DNA of 64,000 bases from JAHDDW01 sp964648795 (GTDB taxonomy: Bacteria; Actinomycetota; Acidimicrobiia; Acidimicrobiales; SZUA-35), in contig CAZYMB010000001.1 of the NCBI GenBank assembly GCA_964648795.1, forward strand, positions 124,001-188,000. The letters are read 5' to 3'. This document shows positions 8,298 through 17,661 of the stretch, piece by piece. The position numbers were made by a program, and so were the translations under genes. Each line of letters begins with the position of its first letter. Within the stretch, counting starts at the first letter, position 1. The notes below the pieces were generated by a model, which was not told the origin of the DNA, did no database searches, and worked only from the letters and a program-made list of their open reading frames with translations.

Positions 8298-9362
8298 GTG
8301 TTAGACCAACTTGATTCGTTTATATCCGAGCATTCTGAGCTCGAAGCACGAATGTCTGATCCGACGATTGTGTCTGACCAGGTTAAGTTTGTGGCACTGA
8401 CAAAACGTTACGCCGATTTGACTCAGATCATCAAGGTGGGCACTCGTCTTCGTGACCGGACTCAAGACATCGAAGACTTAGCAGAGATGATTACTGATTC
8501 TTCAGGCGCCGAAGCAGAAGAGCTACGTGCCGAGCAGAACGCTGCTAAGGCAGAGGTAGAAACTCTTACCGATGAGTGGCGGGTGTTGCTTCTGCCGAAA
8601 GACCCTAACGATGGTAAGAGTGTAATTATCGAGATTCGTGGCGCTGAAGGTGGGGAAGAAGCAAACCTGTTTGCTCGCGATCTTTTTGAAATGTACAAAA
8701 CATATGCTTCAACGCAAGGCTGGGCGTTCGAGTTTATGGGTGCTTCAGAGTCTGATCATGGTGGTTACACCGAAGCATCGTTTAGCTTAAAGGGCGACAG
8801 TGTCTGGACTCGTATGAAGTTTGAGGCTGGACCTCATCGAGTGCAGCGTGTTCCAACAACAGAGTCACAAGGCCGTATTCACACTTCGTCAGCAACTGTG
8901 ACTGTTATGCCAGAAGCTGAAGAGATCGAGCTTCATATCGAAGATAAAGAGCTACGCTACGACAAGTTTAGAGCGTCTGGTGCTGGTGGTCAGCACGTAA
9001 ACAAGACCGAGTCAGCTATTCGCCTAACTCACCTTCCAACAGGTTTGGTTGTGTCAATGCAGGATGAGAAGAGCCAGCTTCAAAACCGTGAACGTGCACT
9101 TAAGGTTATGCGCTCAAGACTGCTGGCGTTAAAGCAAGATGAAGCACAGCGAGAAGCATCTGAAACACGACAGTCTCAAACCGGAGGCGGTGGGCGTTCT
9201 GAAAAGATCAGAACTTACAACTTTAAAGAGAACAGACTTACCGATCACCGTATTGGGCTCACTATCTACAAGCTAGACAAAGTTCTAGGCGGCGAACTAG
9301 ATGACGTATCAGACGCTTTAGTAGCTGATGAACGGGCTACGCAGTTAGCAGCACAAAGTTAA
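8298..9362 (+). CDS. prfA: Peptide chain release factor 1
   Basis: 354 residues, normal length. The GGQ loop is seen in RASGAGGQHVNKTESAIR, and the stop-codon recognition tripeptide is PTT in HRVQRVPTTESQGRIHTS (a PxT motif, so RF1 rather than RF2 with SPF). It releases peptides at UAA and UAG; its GGQ glutamine is the target of PrmC, whose gene lies 2.7 kb downstream instead of adjacent. GTG start with a leaderless-type promoter. Confidence 0.97.
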   Translation: MLDQLDSFISEHSELEARMSDPTIVSDQVKFVALTKRYADLTQIIKVGTRLRDRTQDIEDLAEMITDSSGAEAEELRAEQNAAKAEVETLTDEWRVLLLPKDPNDGKSVIIEIRGAEGGEEANLFARDLFEMYKTYASTQGWAFEFMGASESDHGGYTEASFSLKGDSVWTRMKFEAGPHRVQRVPTTESQGRIHTSSATVTVMPEAEEIELHIEDKELRYDKFRASGAGGQHVNKTESAIRLTHLPTGLVVSMQDEKSQLQNRERALKVMRSRLLALKQDEAQREASETRQSQTGGGGRSEKIRTYNFKENRLTDHRIGLTIYKLDKVLGGELDDVSDALVADERATQLAAQS

Positions 9363-9460
9363 TTTGACGCTCAGTTGGACAGGCTCCTAGGTTGTTTTGT
9401 AGGGTGGGCGTAATCTATCCCATTGTGGGCTAGCCGGGGATAGTAGTTAGAAGTAGTTAT

Positions 9461-10129
9461 ATGGCGGATAAATTTAAGAATCTCAGACCTCAACTTCTTA
9501 CGCCGGGCTTTCTATACAAAAATCGCTATACCTCAGACAGATTCGATACCAACATTGAGTTTGTAAACCTAGATGTCGAACAGGCAGTGTATATTAGCTC
9601 GCTGCCTCAGATAGCTAGCAGTTTCGGGGTCTGGCCAAAAGGAAACAAGCGGGTCCTTTATCTGTTGGCTGATGTTGTCGGCTACATGATTAGCGTGCCG
9701 AAGCTTGGGTCTAGAAACCAGAAGCGCTGGGTTAGCATTGACGAGTTTATTGAGGCGTTTGGCATCGACAACTTTGCAAGATATGAAGCAGTCGTATTGG
9801 TGGCAGACAAAGTAGCGGTCGACAACGGACGCGGTTCTTCGATTTTGCATGACATAAGTAGAGAACTGGCTGCTCAGAACTCCTATGGTATTCGCATAGT
9901 TGGCGCCAGCGCTAGCGTCCACTACTCGCCTAGACACGATGGTGAGGGCCAGGACTTTACCTTGGCCAGTTTTGGACCAGAGATGTTTAGCTTTGTGACT
10001 ACGAACCGCAATGCAGACCTCGTGCAAGGTTCACATAAACCACCAGCCGTACCCCCTTCCGGAAATAGGAATATGGCTTGGAACACAATACGGCACTCTG
10101 GAATCGTAAGCCGTGGCTTTAGTTTGTGA
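9461..10129 (+). CDS. Protein of unknown function
   Basis: 222 residues, soluble, no signal peptide. No family recognised. The middle (KRVLYLLADVVGYMISVPK; KRWVSIDEFIEAFGIDNFARYE) looks alpha/beta, and ARYEAVVLVADKV may be a beta-strand core. The C-terminal 40 residues are Pro/Gly/Asn-rich and probably disordered. ATG start, no strong Shine-Dalgarno. It lies between prfA and the convergent helicase gene, only three bases from the latter's stop. Confidence 0.75.
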   Translation: MADKFKNLRPQLLTPGFLYKNRYTSDRFDTNIEFVNLDVEQAVYISSLPQIASSFGVWPKGNKRVLYLLADVVGYMISVPKLGSRNQKRWVSIDEFIEAFGIDNFARYEAVVLVADKVAVDNGRGSSILHDISRELAAQNSYGIRIVGASASVHYSPRHDGEGQDFTLASFGPEMFSFVTTNRNADLVQGSHKPPAVPPSGNRNMAWNTIRHSGIVSRGFSL

Positions 10130-10132
10130 AAG

Positions 10133-11779
10133 CTAGCTTCGGCGTGTCTTAGGTTTGCTTCTGGCTGATCGAGAGTTCTTGTTCTTAGGTCTCGGCTTGC
10201 CAGTTCGCTTTGACTTTGGCTTACCGTCTGTGCCTTTTGGTCGGCCGGGTTTGCCGTCTCTGCTCTTTGGTTTGCTGTTGCGCCCACCTGGCTTGCTACC
10301 TGGTTTACCGGAACGTCTTGGCTTGCCATTGCCAGATCTTTCGTTTCGTTCACCATCATCTGAACGGTTACGTGATCCACCACTCTTCGAACGACGAGGC
10401 TTACCGCTTCCAGATTTAGAGCTACGCTCACCGTCTTTCTTGTAGCGTCCTCGACTTGGGCGATCTGATCTTTCATCGTCATCTGAGCGGTTACGACTAC
10501 GAGAGTTTGAGCGACCTTTGCCCTTGCCTCCACCACGGCTACCACCATTACGGCCGCCTGATCGGTTCTTAGGGCTACGACGTCGCTTAGCTACACGATC
10601 TTTCTCATCGTGCTTTAGTGAACGCTCTTTGGATGTCTTAATGAATTCGTCCAAGTCAATTTCTGGAGCGTCTTCGGCTTCGACATCGATCTCTAAGTTT
10701 TTGCGCATGCGCTTTGACTGCTTGTTCTCATTCGGCTTAATAAGCGAAACAACAACACCTTCGGCTCCGGCTCTAGCTGTTCGACCAGAACGGTGAACAT
10801 AGGTAGAGTCTTCTTTTGGTGGGTCAAAGTGAATTACTTGGTCGACATTGTCTACGTGAATACCACGTGCAGCAACATCTGTTGCTACCAATACGTTTGT
10901 GTCGCCACTGGCGAAACGCTTTAGAGCAGCGGTGCGCTGGTTTTGTGAACGGTCACCGTGGATTAGTCCGGTGCTTAGTCCTGCGTTCTGAAGTTGACGA
11001 GCAAGGCGATTACAGCCGTGTTTAGTACGGCAGAACACAATAGAAGAATGAGCCTGCTGAGCAAACTTGGCTGCAACAGCTAGACGGTTCTCATTGTTTA
11101 CTTTGATGAAGCGGTGCGTCATCTTTGTAAGGTCTGGTGACTCTGGGCCAACTTCGCAATATAGAGGGTCGTGCTGATACTTCTTGATGAGAGTCTTAAC
11201 TTCGTCACCAAGAGTTGCAGAGAACAGAACAGTTTGGCGAGTTTCAGATGTCTTGTCGACAATCTTTACTACTTCCGGGAAGAAGCCCATGTCACTCATG
11301 CGGTCTGCTTCGTCAACGATGACTGTTTCAACGTCGTCTAGGAAGATCTCTTTCTGGTTCATTAGGTCCATTAGGCGGCCCGGTGTAGCAACTACTACGT
11401 CAACGCCTTTGCGAAGAGCTCGTAGTTGACGGTCAAAGCCAGTTCCACCAAATATTGGCAGTACGTCTAAGTCACGTACTGCTAGAAGTGGCCTGAGCTC
11501 TTTAGCGATCTGGTCTGCCAGTTCACGAGTTGGAGCCAGAATTAGACCAGTTGGACGCTTCTTAGAAGCCTTCTCGGCACACATAGCAAGTGGAATACCG
11601 AAAGCCAGTGTCTTACCAGAACCTGTTGGCGCTCTACCTACAACATCTCGTCGAGCTATCAGGTCTGCTATTGATAGCGCCTGTATCTCGAACGGGGATG
11701 TAATTCCTAGTTCTTGTAGTTTGTCGTTGATCCCTTTGGACACGCCAAGAGACTCAAAAGTTATATTACTATCTGCCAT
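10133..11779 (-). CDS. DEAD-box ATP-dependent RNA helicase
   Basis: 548 residues. The RecA-like helicase core spans about 5-370: Q motif near 30, Walker A APTGSGKT (50-57), PTREL (83-87), GG doublet, TPGR, DEAD (156-159), SAT and the C-terminal HRSGRTARAG motif. The tail (about 400-548) is a long low-complexity extension of Arg, Lys, Ser, Gly and Asn, a nucleic-acid-binding tail as in DeaD/RhlE-type helicases. Expected role: RNA remodelling in ribosome assembly or cold adaptation. AAGGG lies about six bases before the ATG. The exact paralogue (DeaD, RhlE or CsdA) is not certain. Confidence 0.93.
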   Translation of the reverse strand: MADSNITFESLGVSKGINDKLQELGITSPFEIQALSIADLIARRDVVGRAPTGSGKTLAFGIPLAMCAEKASKKRPTGLILAPTRELADQIAKELRPLLAVRDLDVLPIFGGTGFDRQLRALRKGVDVVVATPGRLMDLMNQKEIFLDDVETVIVDEADRMSDMGFFPEVVKIVDKTSETRQTVLFSATLGDEVKTLIKKYQHDPLYCEVGPESPDLTKMTHRFIKVNNENRLAVAAKFAQQAHSSIVFCRTKHGCNRLARQLQNAGLSTGLIHGDRSQNQRTAALKRFASGDTNVLVATDVAARGIHVDNVDQVIHFDPPKEDSTYVHRSGRTARAGAEGVVVSLIKPNENKQSKRMRKNLEIDVEAEDAPEIDLDEFIKTSKERSLKHDEKDRVAKRRRSPKNRSGGRNGGSRGGGKGKGRSNSRSRNRSDDDERSDRPSRGRYKKDGERSSKSGSGKPRRSKSGGSRNRSDDGERNERSGNGKPRRSGKPGSKPGGRNSKPKSRDGKPGRPKGTDGKPKSKRTGKPRPKNKNSRSARSKPKTRRS

Positions 11780-11935
11780 TTTTTACCCTTAGCTCTTTAT
11801 CGTCGTTGCCGTCGAATCTCTGTTCTCCGATGGGAGAATCAGTTGACAGCCAAACGAGAGCTAGCACTGCCTGAATCAAGTCTAGGCCGGTATTTGAAAT
11901 TGAGACAGATTAGTTTTGGCGACTTTGTTAAGTGC

Positions 11936-11941
11936 TAAGTT
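11936..11941 (+). promoter_or_regulatory. Putative -10 box TAAGTT, leaderless small ORF
   Basis: TAAGTT lies seven bases before ATG 11949, the same geometry as at many larger genes here. Confidence 0.4.
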
Positions 11942-11948
11942 GGTTCTT

Positions 11949-12056
11949 ATGGGCAACTACGTTGAATCAAGAGATTGGGAAGCTGTAGCAATCAAAGCCG
12001 GTGGCTCGGTTGTCGTATCATTTATCGGCTGGGCAATTCTAAGACTCGTCTTTTAA
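11949..12056 (+). CDS. Small putative membrane protein (35 residues)
   Basis: ATG 11949 to TAA 12056 encodes 35 residues: a short polar N-terminus (MGNYVESRDWEAVAIK) and one hydrophobic helix (AGGSVVVSFIGWAILRLVF) ending at the stop. A leaderless-type TAAGTT box lies seven bases upstream. It sits alone between the divergent helicase gene and prmC. A single-pass small membrane protein is inferred; no family was recognised and no homologue can be checked here. Confidence 0.45.
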   Translation: MGNYVESRDWEAVAIKAGGSVVVSFIGWAILRLVF

Positions 12057-12065
12057 CCACAGCAT

Positions 12066-12071
12066 TAGACT
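12066..12071 (+). promoter_or_regulatory. Putative -10 box TAGACT, leaderless prmC
   Basis: TAGACT lies seven bases before ATG 12079; no Shine-Dalgarno site is present. Confidence 0.5.
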
Positions 12072-12078
12072 AGACCTG

Positions 12079-12924
12079 ATGATCTGGTCAGAGCTTCTAG
12101 CTGAAACGATAGAGAAGTTAGCTGTTGATTTAGTTGACTCCCCAGAGTTTGAGGCTCGCCAAATATGTTTCGAAGCCAGTGGTGCTGATGCATTAGATTG
12201 GGTAGCAACTTCGCAACAGGCTGTTACTGAAAAAGCTGTAGCCAAGGTAGACGGTATGGTCGCTAGACGGCTAGCTGGCGAACCACTGCAGTATGTGTTG
12301 GGTAGTTGGGGCTTTAGATCACTCGACCTTATGGTCGATAGGCGAGTATTGATCCCAAGACCAGAAACAGAAGAAGTAGCGGGTTGGGGGGTAGAGGTTC
12401 TTAAAGGAATTGAATCTCCACGAGTGCTAGATCTTGGCACTGGATCAGGAGCGATTGGTTTGTCCATTGCCACCGAAGTTCCAGACTCGGTAGTTACCTT
12501 GTCTGATGCAAGCGAGGCTGCGCTAGAAGTTGCACGAGCTAACTTGGCTGGTGTTGGGATGGCAGGAAGTAAAGTTGATATTCGTCATGGAAGTTGGTTT
12601 GACGTGTTGGCTGAGTCTGAACAGAAGTCATTTGATTTAGTAATTTCAAACCCACCTTATATTGGTGAGGCTGAACCAGTGGATGCGTCGGTGACAGACT
12701 GGGAACCATCTGGAGCTCTCATCGCAGAAGACACAGGCCTTGCAGACCTGAAATACATAATCGAACAGGCGCCAAAGTGGCTGAAGCCGAACGGTTGCCT
12801 AGTTTTAGAGCACGGACATACCCAATCTGATGAGCTTGTCAGAGTAGCGAGCGCTATCTATTCTCAAGTTGAGGCTCTAGTCGACATGAATGGTGTCTCT
12901 AGGGCGATAAAGGCTAAAAATTAA
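12079..12924 (+). CDS. prmC: Peptide chain release factor N5-glutamine methyltransferase
   Basis: 281 residues. N-terminal helical domain with GEPLQYVLGSWGF; SAM-binding Rossmann fold with RVLDLGTGSGAIGLSIA; catalytic NPPY in DLVISNPPYIGEAEP; IPRPETEE before the SAM motif. It methylates the GGQ glutamine of RF1 and RF2, fitting the nearby prfA. Its stop overlaps the convergent thrS stop by four bases. Confidence 0.95.
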   Translation: MIWSELLAETIEKLAVDLVDSPEFEARQICFEASGADALDWVATSQQAVTEKAVAKVDGMVARRLAGEPLQYVLGSWGFRSLDLMVDRRVLIPRPETEEVAGWGVEVLKGIESPRVLDLGTGSGAIGLSIATEVPDSVVTLSDASEAALEVARANLAGVGMAGSKVDIRHGSWFDVLAESEQKSFDLVISNPPYIGEAEPVDASVTDWEPSGALIAEDTGLADLKYIIEQAPKWLKPNGCLVLEHGHTQSDELVRVASAIYSQVEALVDMNGVSRAIKAKN

Positions 12925-14672
12925 ACGTTGACCTCGTCGGTTAACTTGGTTAATAGCTCACTCATGCTGTGAGTAGTTGACTCTTCGGTGTCACGGCTTT
13001 CAAGGGTTACTGTTTTGGCTTCGGCTTCTTGGTCGCCGATAACGATTATGTATGGCAACTTTGCTTTCTTAGCATTGCGGATTCGTTTGCCAAGAGTTTC
13101 TGTTGGGTCATCCAGTTCAACTCTGAAGCCAGCTTCTCTTAGTTCGTCCAGAACACTCTGGGCGTATTCGTCGTGCACTTGAGCGACTGGCAATATACGA
13201 ACCTGTTCTGGTGCGAGCCACAGTGGGAAGCGGCCAGCAAAGTGCTCGATCATGATTGCCATAAAACGTTCTAGCGAGCCTGCAATAGCTCGGTGAATCA
13301 TTACCGGGGTTTGCTTCTCCCCATTTTCATCGGTGTATTCCAGTCCGAAACGTTCTGGCTGGCTGAAGTCAACTTGAGCAGTTGCTAGTTGTCGCTCTCT
13401 ACCAATTGCGTCGTAGAACATAAAGTCAAGCTTCGGCCCGTAGAACGCAGCCTCGCCTTCAATTCGTTTGTAAGGAAGTTTCATTCGGTCAGCCACCGAG
13501 GTGAGCATCTCTTCAGCTTTGTCCCAGTTAGCTGGGTCGCCCAAGTACTTGTCTGGCTCTTGGGGGTCCCTGACTGACAGTGACACCCAGAAGTTACCCT
13601 CTTCATACATGCCAAGTGAAGAGTAGAAAGCTTTGATTACTTCAACAATTGCTTCGACTTCTTGTTCGATCTGGTCAACTGTGCAAAAAGAGTGCCCATC
13701 GTCTTGGCTGATGCTACGCACTCGCCCCAAACCAATTAGCTCGCCGGCTTGTTCGTCACGGTAAACCATTGTGGTTTCGGTGTAGCGAATAGGTAAGTCC
13801 TTGTAGCTTCGCGGCTGGCTGGCATATATTTGAGTGTGATGCGGACAGTTCATTGGTTTGATAACAAACTCTGTGTCGCCACGACCTGTCACCTTGAATA
13901 AGTCGTCACCATACTTTTCCCAGTGGCCAGATGTCTTGTATAAGTCAGACTTGGTTATGTGAGGGATAGCGACCTTTTGGTAGCCATACTTTTTTTGAAT
14001 ACTCATTATTTTGTCGACAATAAGATCACGCATAATTGTGCCTCGAGGGGTAAATAGAGGCAGCCCGGGTCCAACTATGTCGCTAAAAGTAAACAGGTCT
14101 AGCTCTTTGCCGAGTTTACGGTGGTCTCGTGCTTTGGCTTCAGCTTGTTGCTTCTCCCATGCAACAAGTTCTTCTTTTTCATCGAATGCCACACCATATA
14201 TGCGGGTAAGCATTGGGTTCTTCTCATCGCCTCGCCAGTAGGCGCCAGCAATCTTGTCTAGCTTGAAAGCATCAGTTGCGATTTCTTCTTTCGGGTTTTC
14301 GCAGTGACCTCCACGACAAAGGTCGGTAAAACCTCCGCAAGTATAAAGAGTGATGGTTTCACCCTTTTCTTCGATCTCGTCAATCAACTCCAGTTTGTAT
14401 TTGTTGTCAGCAAAAACTTCACGAGCCTTGTCAGGCGTTACAACTTCGGCTTCCCACTCAGTCCACTTGTTGATGGACTTGCGCATAGTCTTCTGAATCT
14501 TCTTTAAGTCTTCTTCGCCCGGTGACTCGCCGTCCCCGAAGTCGATGTCATAGTAGAAACCGTTATCGATGGCGGGACCTAACGTGAGTTTGGCGTGCGG
14601 ATACATACTGGTAACAGCCTGCGCCAGGATGTGTGCAAGAGTGTGGCGCTTGTGTTCGAGTTGTTGTTCCAT
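12921..14672 (-). CDS. thrS: Threonyl-tRNA synthetase lacking the TGS domain
   Basis: 583 residues, shorter than the usual about 640. It begins directly with the N2 editing domain (HTLAHILAQA, the HxxxH motif, and CRGGHC), followed by the class II catalytic core: motif 2 region (RYTETTMVYRDEQAG), KPMNCPHH, GPKLDFMF and motif 3 (HRAIAGSLERFMAIMIEH), then the anticodon domain. The N-terminal TGS domain (about 60 residues) is absent, and the T-box leader directly upstream leaves no room for it. Charges tRNA-Thr. Expression is probably controlled by the T-box at 14673-14855. Confidence 0.96.
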   Translation of the reverse strand: MEQQLEHKRHTLAHILAQAVTSMYPHAKLTLGPAIDNGFYYDIDFGDGESPGEEDLKKIQKTMRKSINKWTEWEAEVVTPDKAREVFADNKYKLELIDEIEEKGETITLYTCGGFTDLCRGGHCENPKEEIATDAFKLDKIAGAYWRGDEKNPMLTRIYGVAFDEKEELVAWEKQQAEAKARDHRKLGKELDLFTFSDIVGPGLPLFTPRGTIMRDLIVDKIMSIQKKYGYQKVAIPHITKSDLYKTSGHWEKYGDDLFKVTGRGDTEFVIKPMNCPHHTQIYASQPRSYKDLPIRYTETTMVYRDEQAGELIGLGRVRSISQDDGHSFCTVDQIEQEVEAIVEVIKAFYSSLGMYEEGNFWVSLSVRDPQEPDKYLGDPANWDKAEEMLTSVADRMKLPYKRIEGEAAFYGPKLDFMFYDAIGRERQLATAQVDFSQPERFGLEYTDENGEKQTPVMIHRAIAGSLERFMAIMIEHFAGRFPLWLAPEQVRILPVAQVHDEYAQSVLDELREAGFRVELDDPTETLGKRIRNAKKAKLPYIIVIGDQEAEAKTVTLESRDTEESTTHSMSELLTKLTDEVNV

Positions 14673-14855
14673 GAATGAACTTCCCTGATAGTTAGGTTTG
14701 TTTGTTCATTCGGACGATTCGTACAAACCGCGGTTCCACCGAACTTCTGATCAAGATAGATCAGCTCTTTGTTGAATTGTCAGGTTAGAAGTTGAGTCGA
14801 ACTCTCACTCGCTTAAAGCCGATGTTTGGTAGACATCACAATCCCTGTGAATAAG
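14673..14855 (-). promoter_or_regulatory. T-box riboswitch controlling thrS, translational type
   Basis: On the minus strand the T-box core GGTGGAACCGCGG lies at 14740-14728. Its UGGA bulge fits a tRNA with discriminator U, as common for tRNA-Thr. Upstream, a short hairpin (GATGT/ACATC at 14838-14822) displays ACC, a Thr codon, in its loop: a candidate specifier in an ultrashort stem I. Just before the start codon, GAATGAAC (14711-14704) can pair with GTTCATTC (14680-14673), a sequestrator stem that closes over the AGGGA Shine-Dalgarno region. No T-run is present, so control of translation rather than termination is inferred. Confidence 0.85.
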
Positions 14856-14884
14856 ATCCTACCTTATGGCGTAAGCTCTGACAA
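14856..14884 (-). promoter_or_regulatory. thrS promoter, -35 TTGTCA and -10 TAGGAT
   Basis: TTGTCA (14884-14879) and TAGGAT (14861-14856) are separated by exactly 17 bases, directly before the T-box leader. One of the few classical two-box promoters visible in the window. Confidence 0.65.
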
Positions 14885-14987
14885 TCACAGGTCTTTCAGT
14901 TGAAGTTTGGCTGAACTCAGGGCCTGCATCATCTAGCTGCGCTATGATCGGTGCCGTAACAGTCACCGAGTATGTTTGAGGGACAAA

Positions 14988-16253
14988 TTGCGGCCAGCAC
15001 TAGCTTCATACTTTCTAATAGTCCTTGTCGCAGCTGGAGTTACGTATGCAACGGTTCCTTTCTTTCTTAGACAGAGCCTTAAACGTGGAGTAACCTCGAA
15101 TTCGGACCGGCCAGGGCTAGCTAAGCCAGAAAAAACCCCTCTTCTTGGTGGCCTGGCTATGTTCTGCGGCTTTGCAGTGACTTTCGTGGTGGCAGCACTT
15201 TCAGGGCTATTTGAACCTGTATTTACTCAAGAAGGCTTCTTTCTCTTTAACCTTGGTGAACCATTAGGAATTTTGGCCGCAGCCATTGTCGCCACCACTG
15301 TTGGTGCCATCGACGACATCAAAGACATCTCTGCTCCTGCAAAGACTGTTGGCATAACGGCTGTTGGTGTCACACTTGTTTTGTCCGGTATAAACATCAT
15401 CTGGTTCCGAATACCTTTCCTCGATGTATTTGTTGTCGATTTTAACTTCACATTCCTACTCACAGTTATTTGGGTTCTCGGTATGAGTAACGCAATCAAC
15501 TTCATTGACGGCCTTGACGGTTTGGCTGCTGGAATAGTGGGCATAGCTGGCGTTACTTTCATGTTGTATGGGTTCCGCCTGGGCCAAGTTGACTTAATCG
15601 AAGCCAGCAATATTGGGCCGCTAATAGCGGCCATTGTTGTCGGCATATGTGCAGGCTTTCTACCTTGGAACTTCCATCCAGCCAAAATCTTTATGGGGGA
15701 TTCAGGTTCTCTGCTGCTCGGCTGCCTAATGGCAGCATCCACAGTCGCTGTTGGTGGACGTACCCCAGACCCATTTAGTGGTCAGACTTTCTTTTTCTAT
15801 GCACCACTAGTAATTCCTCTTGTAATCCTTGGTGTGCCAATCGTTGACACAGCATTCGCAATTGTCAGGCGTGGCCTAAAGGGTCAAGGCTTTGCAACTG
15901 CAGACAAAGACCATTTGCATCATCGCCTCATGAGACTTGGCCACGGTCACAAACGAAGTGTGCTAATTCTTTGGGCGTGGACAGCTTTGCTTTCAGTGGG
16001 CGTGTTGTACCCGACCTATAACGAAGGTCAAGGAGATGCCATAGCCCCAATAGGTGTAGCAGTTCTAGGTGGCGCTCTATATATAGGTCTACTTGTATTC
16101 ACCCTGCGTCCCGGACCAGAAGAAGTTGTTAATGATTCCGGACTTCGAGATACAGCGAAAGAACCGTCAATCGTGCTGCCTTCTGAGTCGGGCGAACAGC
16201 TACAAATCGAGCTCTCTGACGAACGTGCCGAGCCAAAGCAGAAGTCCACGTAG
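14988..16253 (+). CDS. wecA: Undecaprenyl/decaprenyl-phosphate GlcNAc-1-phosphate transferase (WecA/TagO/MraY family)
   Basis: About 421 residues with some ten membrane segments. Family motifs: GGLAMF near the start, DDIKD, NFIDGLDGLAAG, FMGDSGSLLLG and DHLHHRL. It transfers a sugar-1-phosphate from a UDP-sugar to a polyprenyl phosphate, starting cell-wall or polysaccharide lipid carriers. The hydrophilic C-terminus (about 380-421) is acidic. TTG 14988 is preferred because GAGGGA lies just before it; TTG 14976 would add four residues. It precedes the ATP synthase operon, as in Mycobacterium and Streptomyces, but is separated from it here by three other genes. Confidence 0.88.
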   Translation: MRPALASYFLIVLVAAGVTYATVPFFLRQSLKRGVTSNSDRPGLAKPEKTPLLGGLAMFCGFAVTFVVAALSGLFEPVFTQEGFFLFNLGEPLGILAAAIVATTVGAIDDIKDISAPAKTVGITAVGVTLVLSGINIIWFRIPFLDVFVVDFNFTFLLTVIWVLGMSNAINFIDGLDGLAAGIVGIAGVTFMLYGFRLGQVDLIEASNIGPLIAAIVVGICAGFLPWNFHPAKIFMGDSGSLLLGCLMAASTVAVGGRTPDPFSGQTFFFYAPLVIPLVILGVPIVDTAFAIVRRGLKGQGFATADKDHLHHRLMRLGHGHKRSVLILWAWTALLSVGVLYPTYNEGQGDAIAPIGVAVLGGALYIGLLVFTLRPGPEEVVNDSGLRDTAKEPSIVLPSESGEQLQIELSDERAEPKQKST

Positions 16254-16380
16254 CGCAAGCTAATAGTGAACGATCTAGCTATCTAGACTTCGGTTGCTAA
16301 GAAATCAGGCGAGGGCCCGGACCTAAAACCACGGTAGGCTTAGCTGGAATAGGCAGATATTAAACTCTAAGGCGGACAAG

Positions 16381-17622
16381 ATGAGTGATTTAAGTAATCA
16401 AGAGCTGACACAAAGTGCTCTAGCTGAAGTAGATCGTGCTCTAAATAGCGAAACAGCATCACTTAGGCGGGTTGCGGCAATACTTATAGCTTTTCCAGAG
16501 CCGCGCTCAGTGAGTGTCATCGAAAGAATAAACACCGTTATCGATCTAGTCGTTAAGAGTGGTTACGCAAGCTACCTTAATCAGGACCTTATGAAGTTGG
16601 TAATTGCAGGTGGTAGGTCTGATGAGGTGTTCGACCACTTGTTGGCTACTGGTATACCGCAGTATGCCTGGAAGCTGGCCAAGCTTACTGATAATCCGAT
16701 CCATGTTGATAGGTTGGTAGACGCTGTTATAGCCCGAGATGTACTTCCCGCAGCGCAGAACAGTAGGCCTGAGGCAATCACAGGTCTAGACCTGAAGCCT
16801 AAACACTATGACAAGTTGTTCGAATGGTTTCTAAATAGAGGAAGGCTCGGTTTAGCGTGCGGCTGTCTAGATGATGTCACCGACCCAGAAACTAAGCGTA
16901 AGCAGTTATGGGATGAGACAATTCGCACAAAAAATTTGGATTGGTTTAAGCGGAGCTTTCGACCAATTGAAATGGTGCCAGTCGAGCGCCAATCTGTAAT
17001 TGCAAATTTGGCAGTAATTATGGGCGAATACGATTGGGCTATTAAGTTTGTGAAAGACTTCGAGTCGCCCGAGCAGGAGTTGCGTCGACTGCTAACCCTG
17101 GCAAAGCAACGTAAAGATCATCGAGCAATATTAGCTATCTCGAAAGAACTCGACGAGCAGTCACCAGGATCGGGGGATCAGCTGTTCGAGGCTGCCCTAT
17201 CTAAAGGTGAATATAGAGAGGCTATGAAGTTGAGTAGTAACACAACCGATATGGCTGAGGCTAGATATAGGTGTTGTAAGGCCGAACTAGAGGCTGCCGT
17301 GGTTGAAGCAGATGTCACAAACGCTGGTGAAGTTCTATATTATCTTGGCCACATTATCGCTGATTTTGAAATCGACAGCAAAGAACGTATCGAGCTATTC
17401 GAACTAGCGACCCAAGTTGCAAGTCTTCTTCCCGATGGATTGGTAGCTCCAGTTGGGTCTCCTGGAAGGCCTCCTCAAGCTCTTGCAATTGCAAGAATCG
17501 GCGGACCAAAAGCCTTAAAGCGCCTACATGTTGAGTCAACAGAGGCTGGCAAGACTTGGATAGCTGCCCTTGCTGCAGCAGAATCGACCTGGCACCCTCC
17601 AATGAACAGGCTTGGAAGGTAG
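16381..17622 (+). CDS. Helical-repeat-like protein of unknown function
   Basis: 413 residues, soluble, acidic, almost entirely predicted helical, with repeated helix-turn-helix units (YASYLNQDLMKLVIAGG, AWKLAKLTDNPIHVDRLVDA, YDWAIKFVKDFESPEQEL). This suggests a HEAT, TPR or clathrin-like solenoid, but no repeat family can be named. No enzyme motif. It lies between wecA and the DUF2442 gene and converges on the latter with 39 bases between stops. Confidence 0.8.
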   Translation: MSDLSNQELTQSALAEVDRALNSETASLRRVAAILIAFPEPRSVSVIERINTVIDLVVKSGYASYLNQDLMKLVIAGGRSDEVFDHLLATGIPQYAWKLAKLTDNPIHVDRLVDAVIARDVLPAAQNSRPEAITGLDLKPKHYDKLFEWFLNRGRLGLACGCLDDVTDPETKRKQLWDETIRTKNLDWFKRSFRPIEMVPVERQSVIANLAVIMGEYDWAIKFVKDFESPEQELRRLLTLAKQRKDHRAILAISKELDEQSPGSGDQLFEAALSKGEYREAMKLSSNTTDMAEARYRCCKAELEAAVVEADVTNAGEVLYYLGHIIADFEIDSKERIELFELATQVASLLPDGLVAPVGSPGRPPQALAIARIGGPKALKRLHVESTEAGKTWIAALAAAESTWHPPMNRLGR

Positions 17623-17661
17623 AAATACTGGCATTGGCTACAGGAAGCCGACCTGCCTTGG

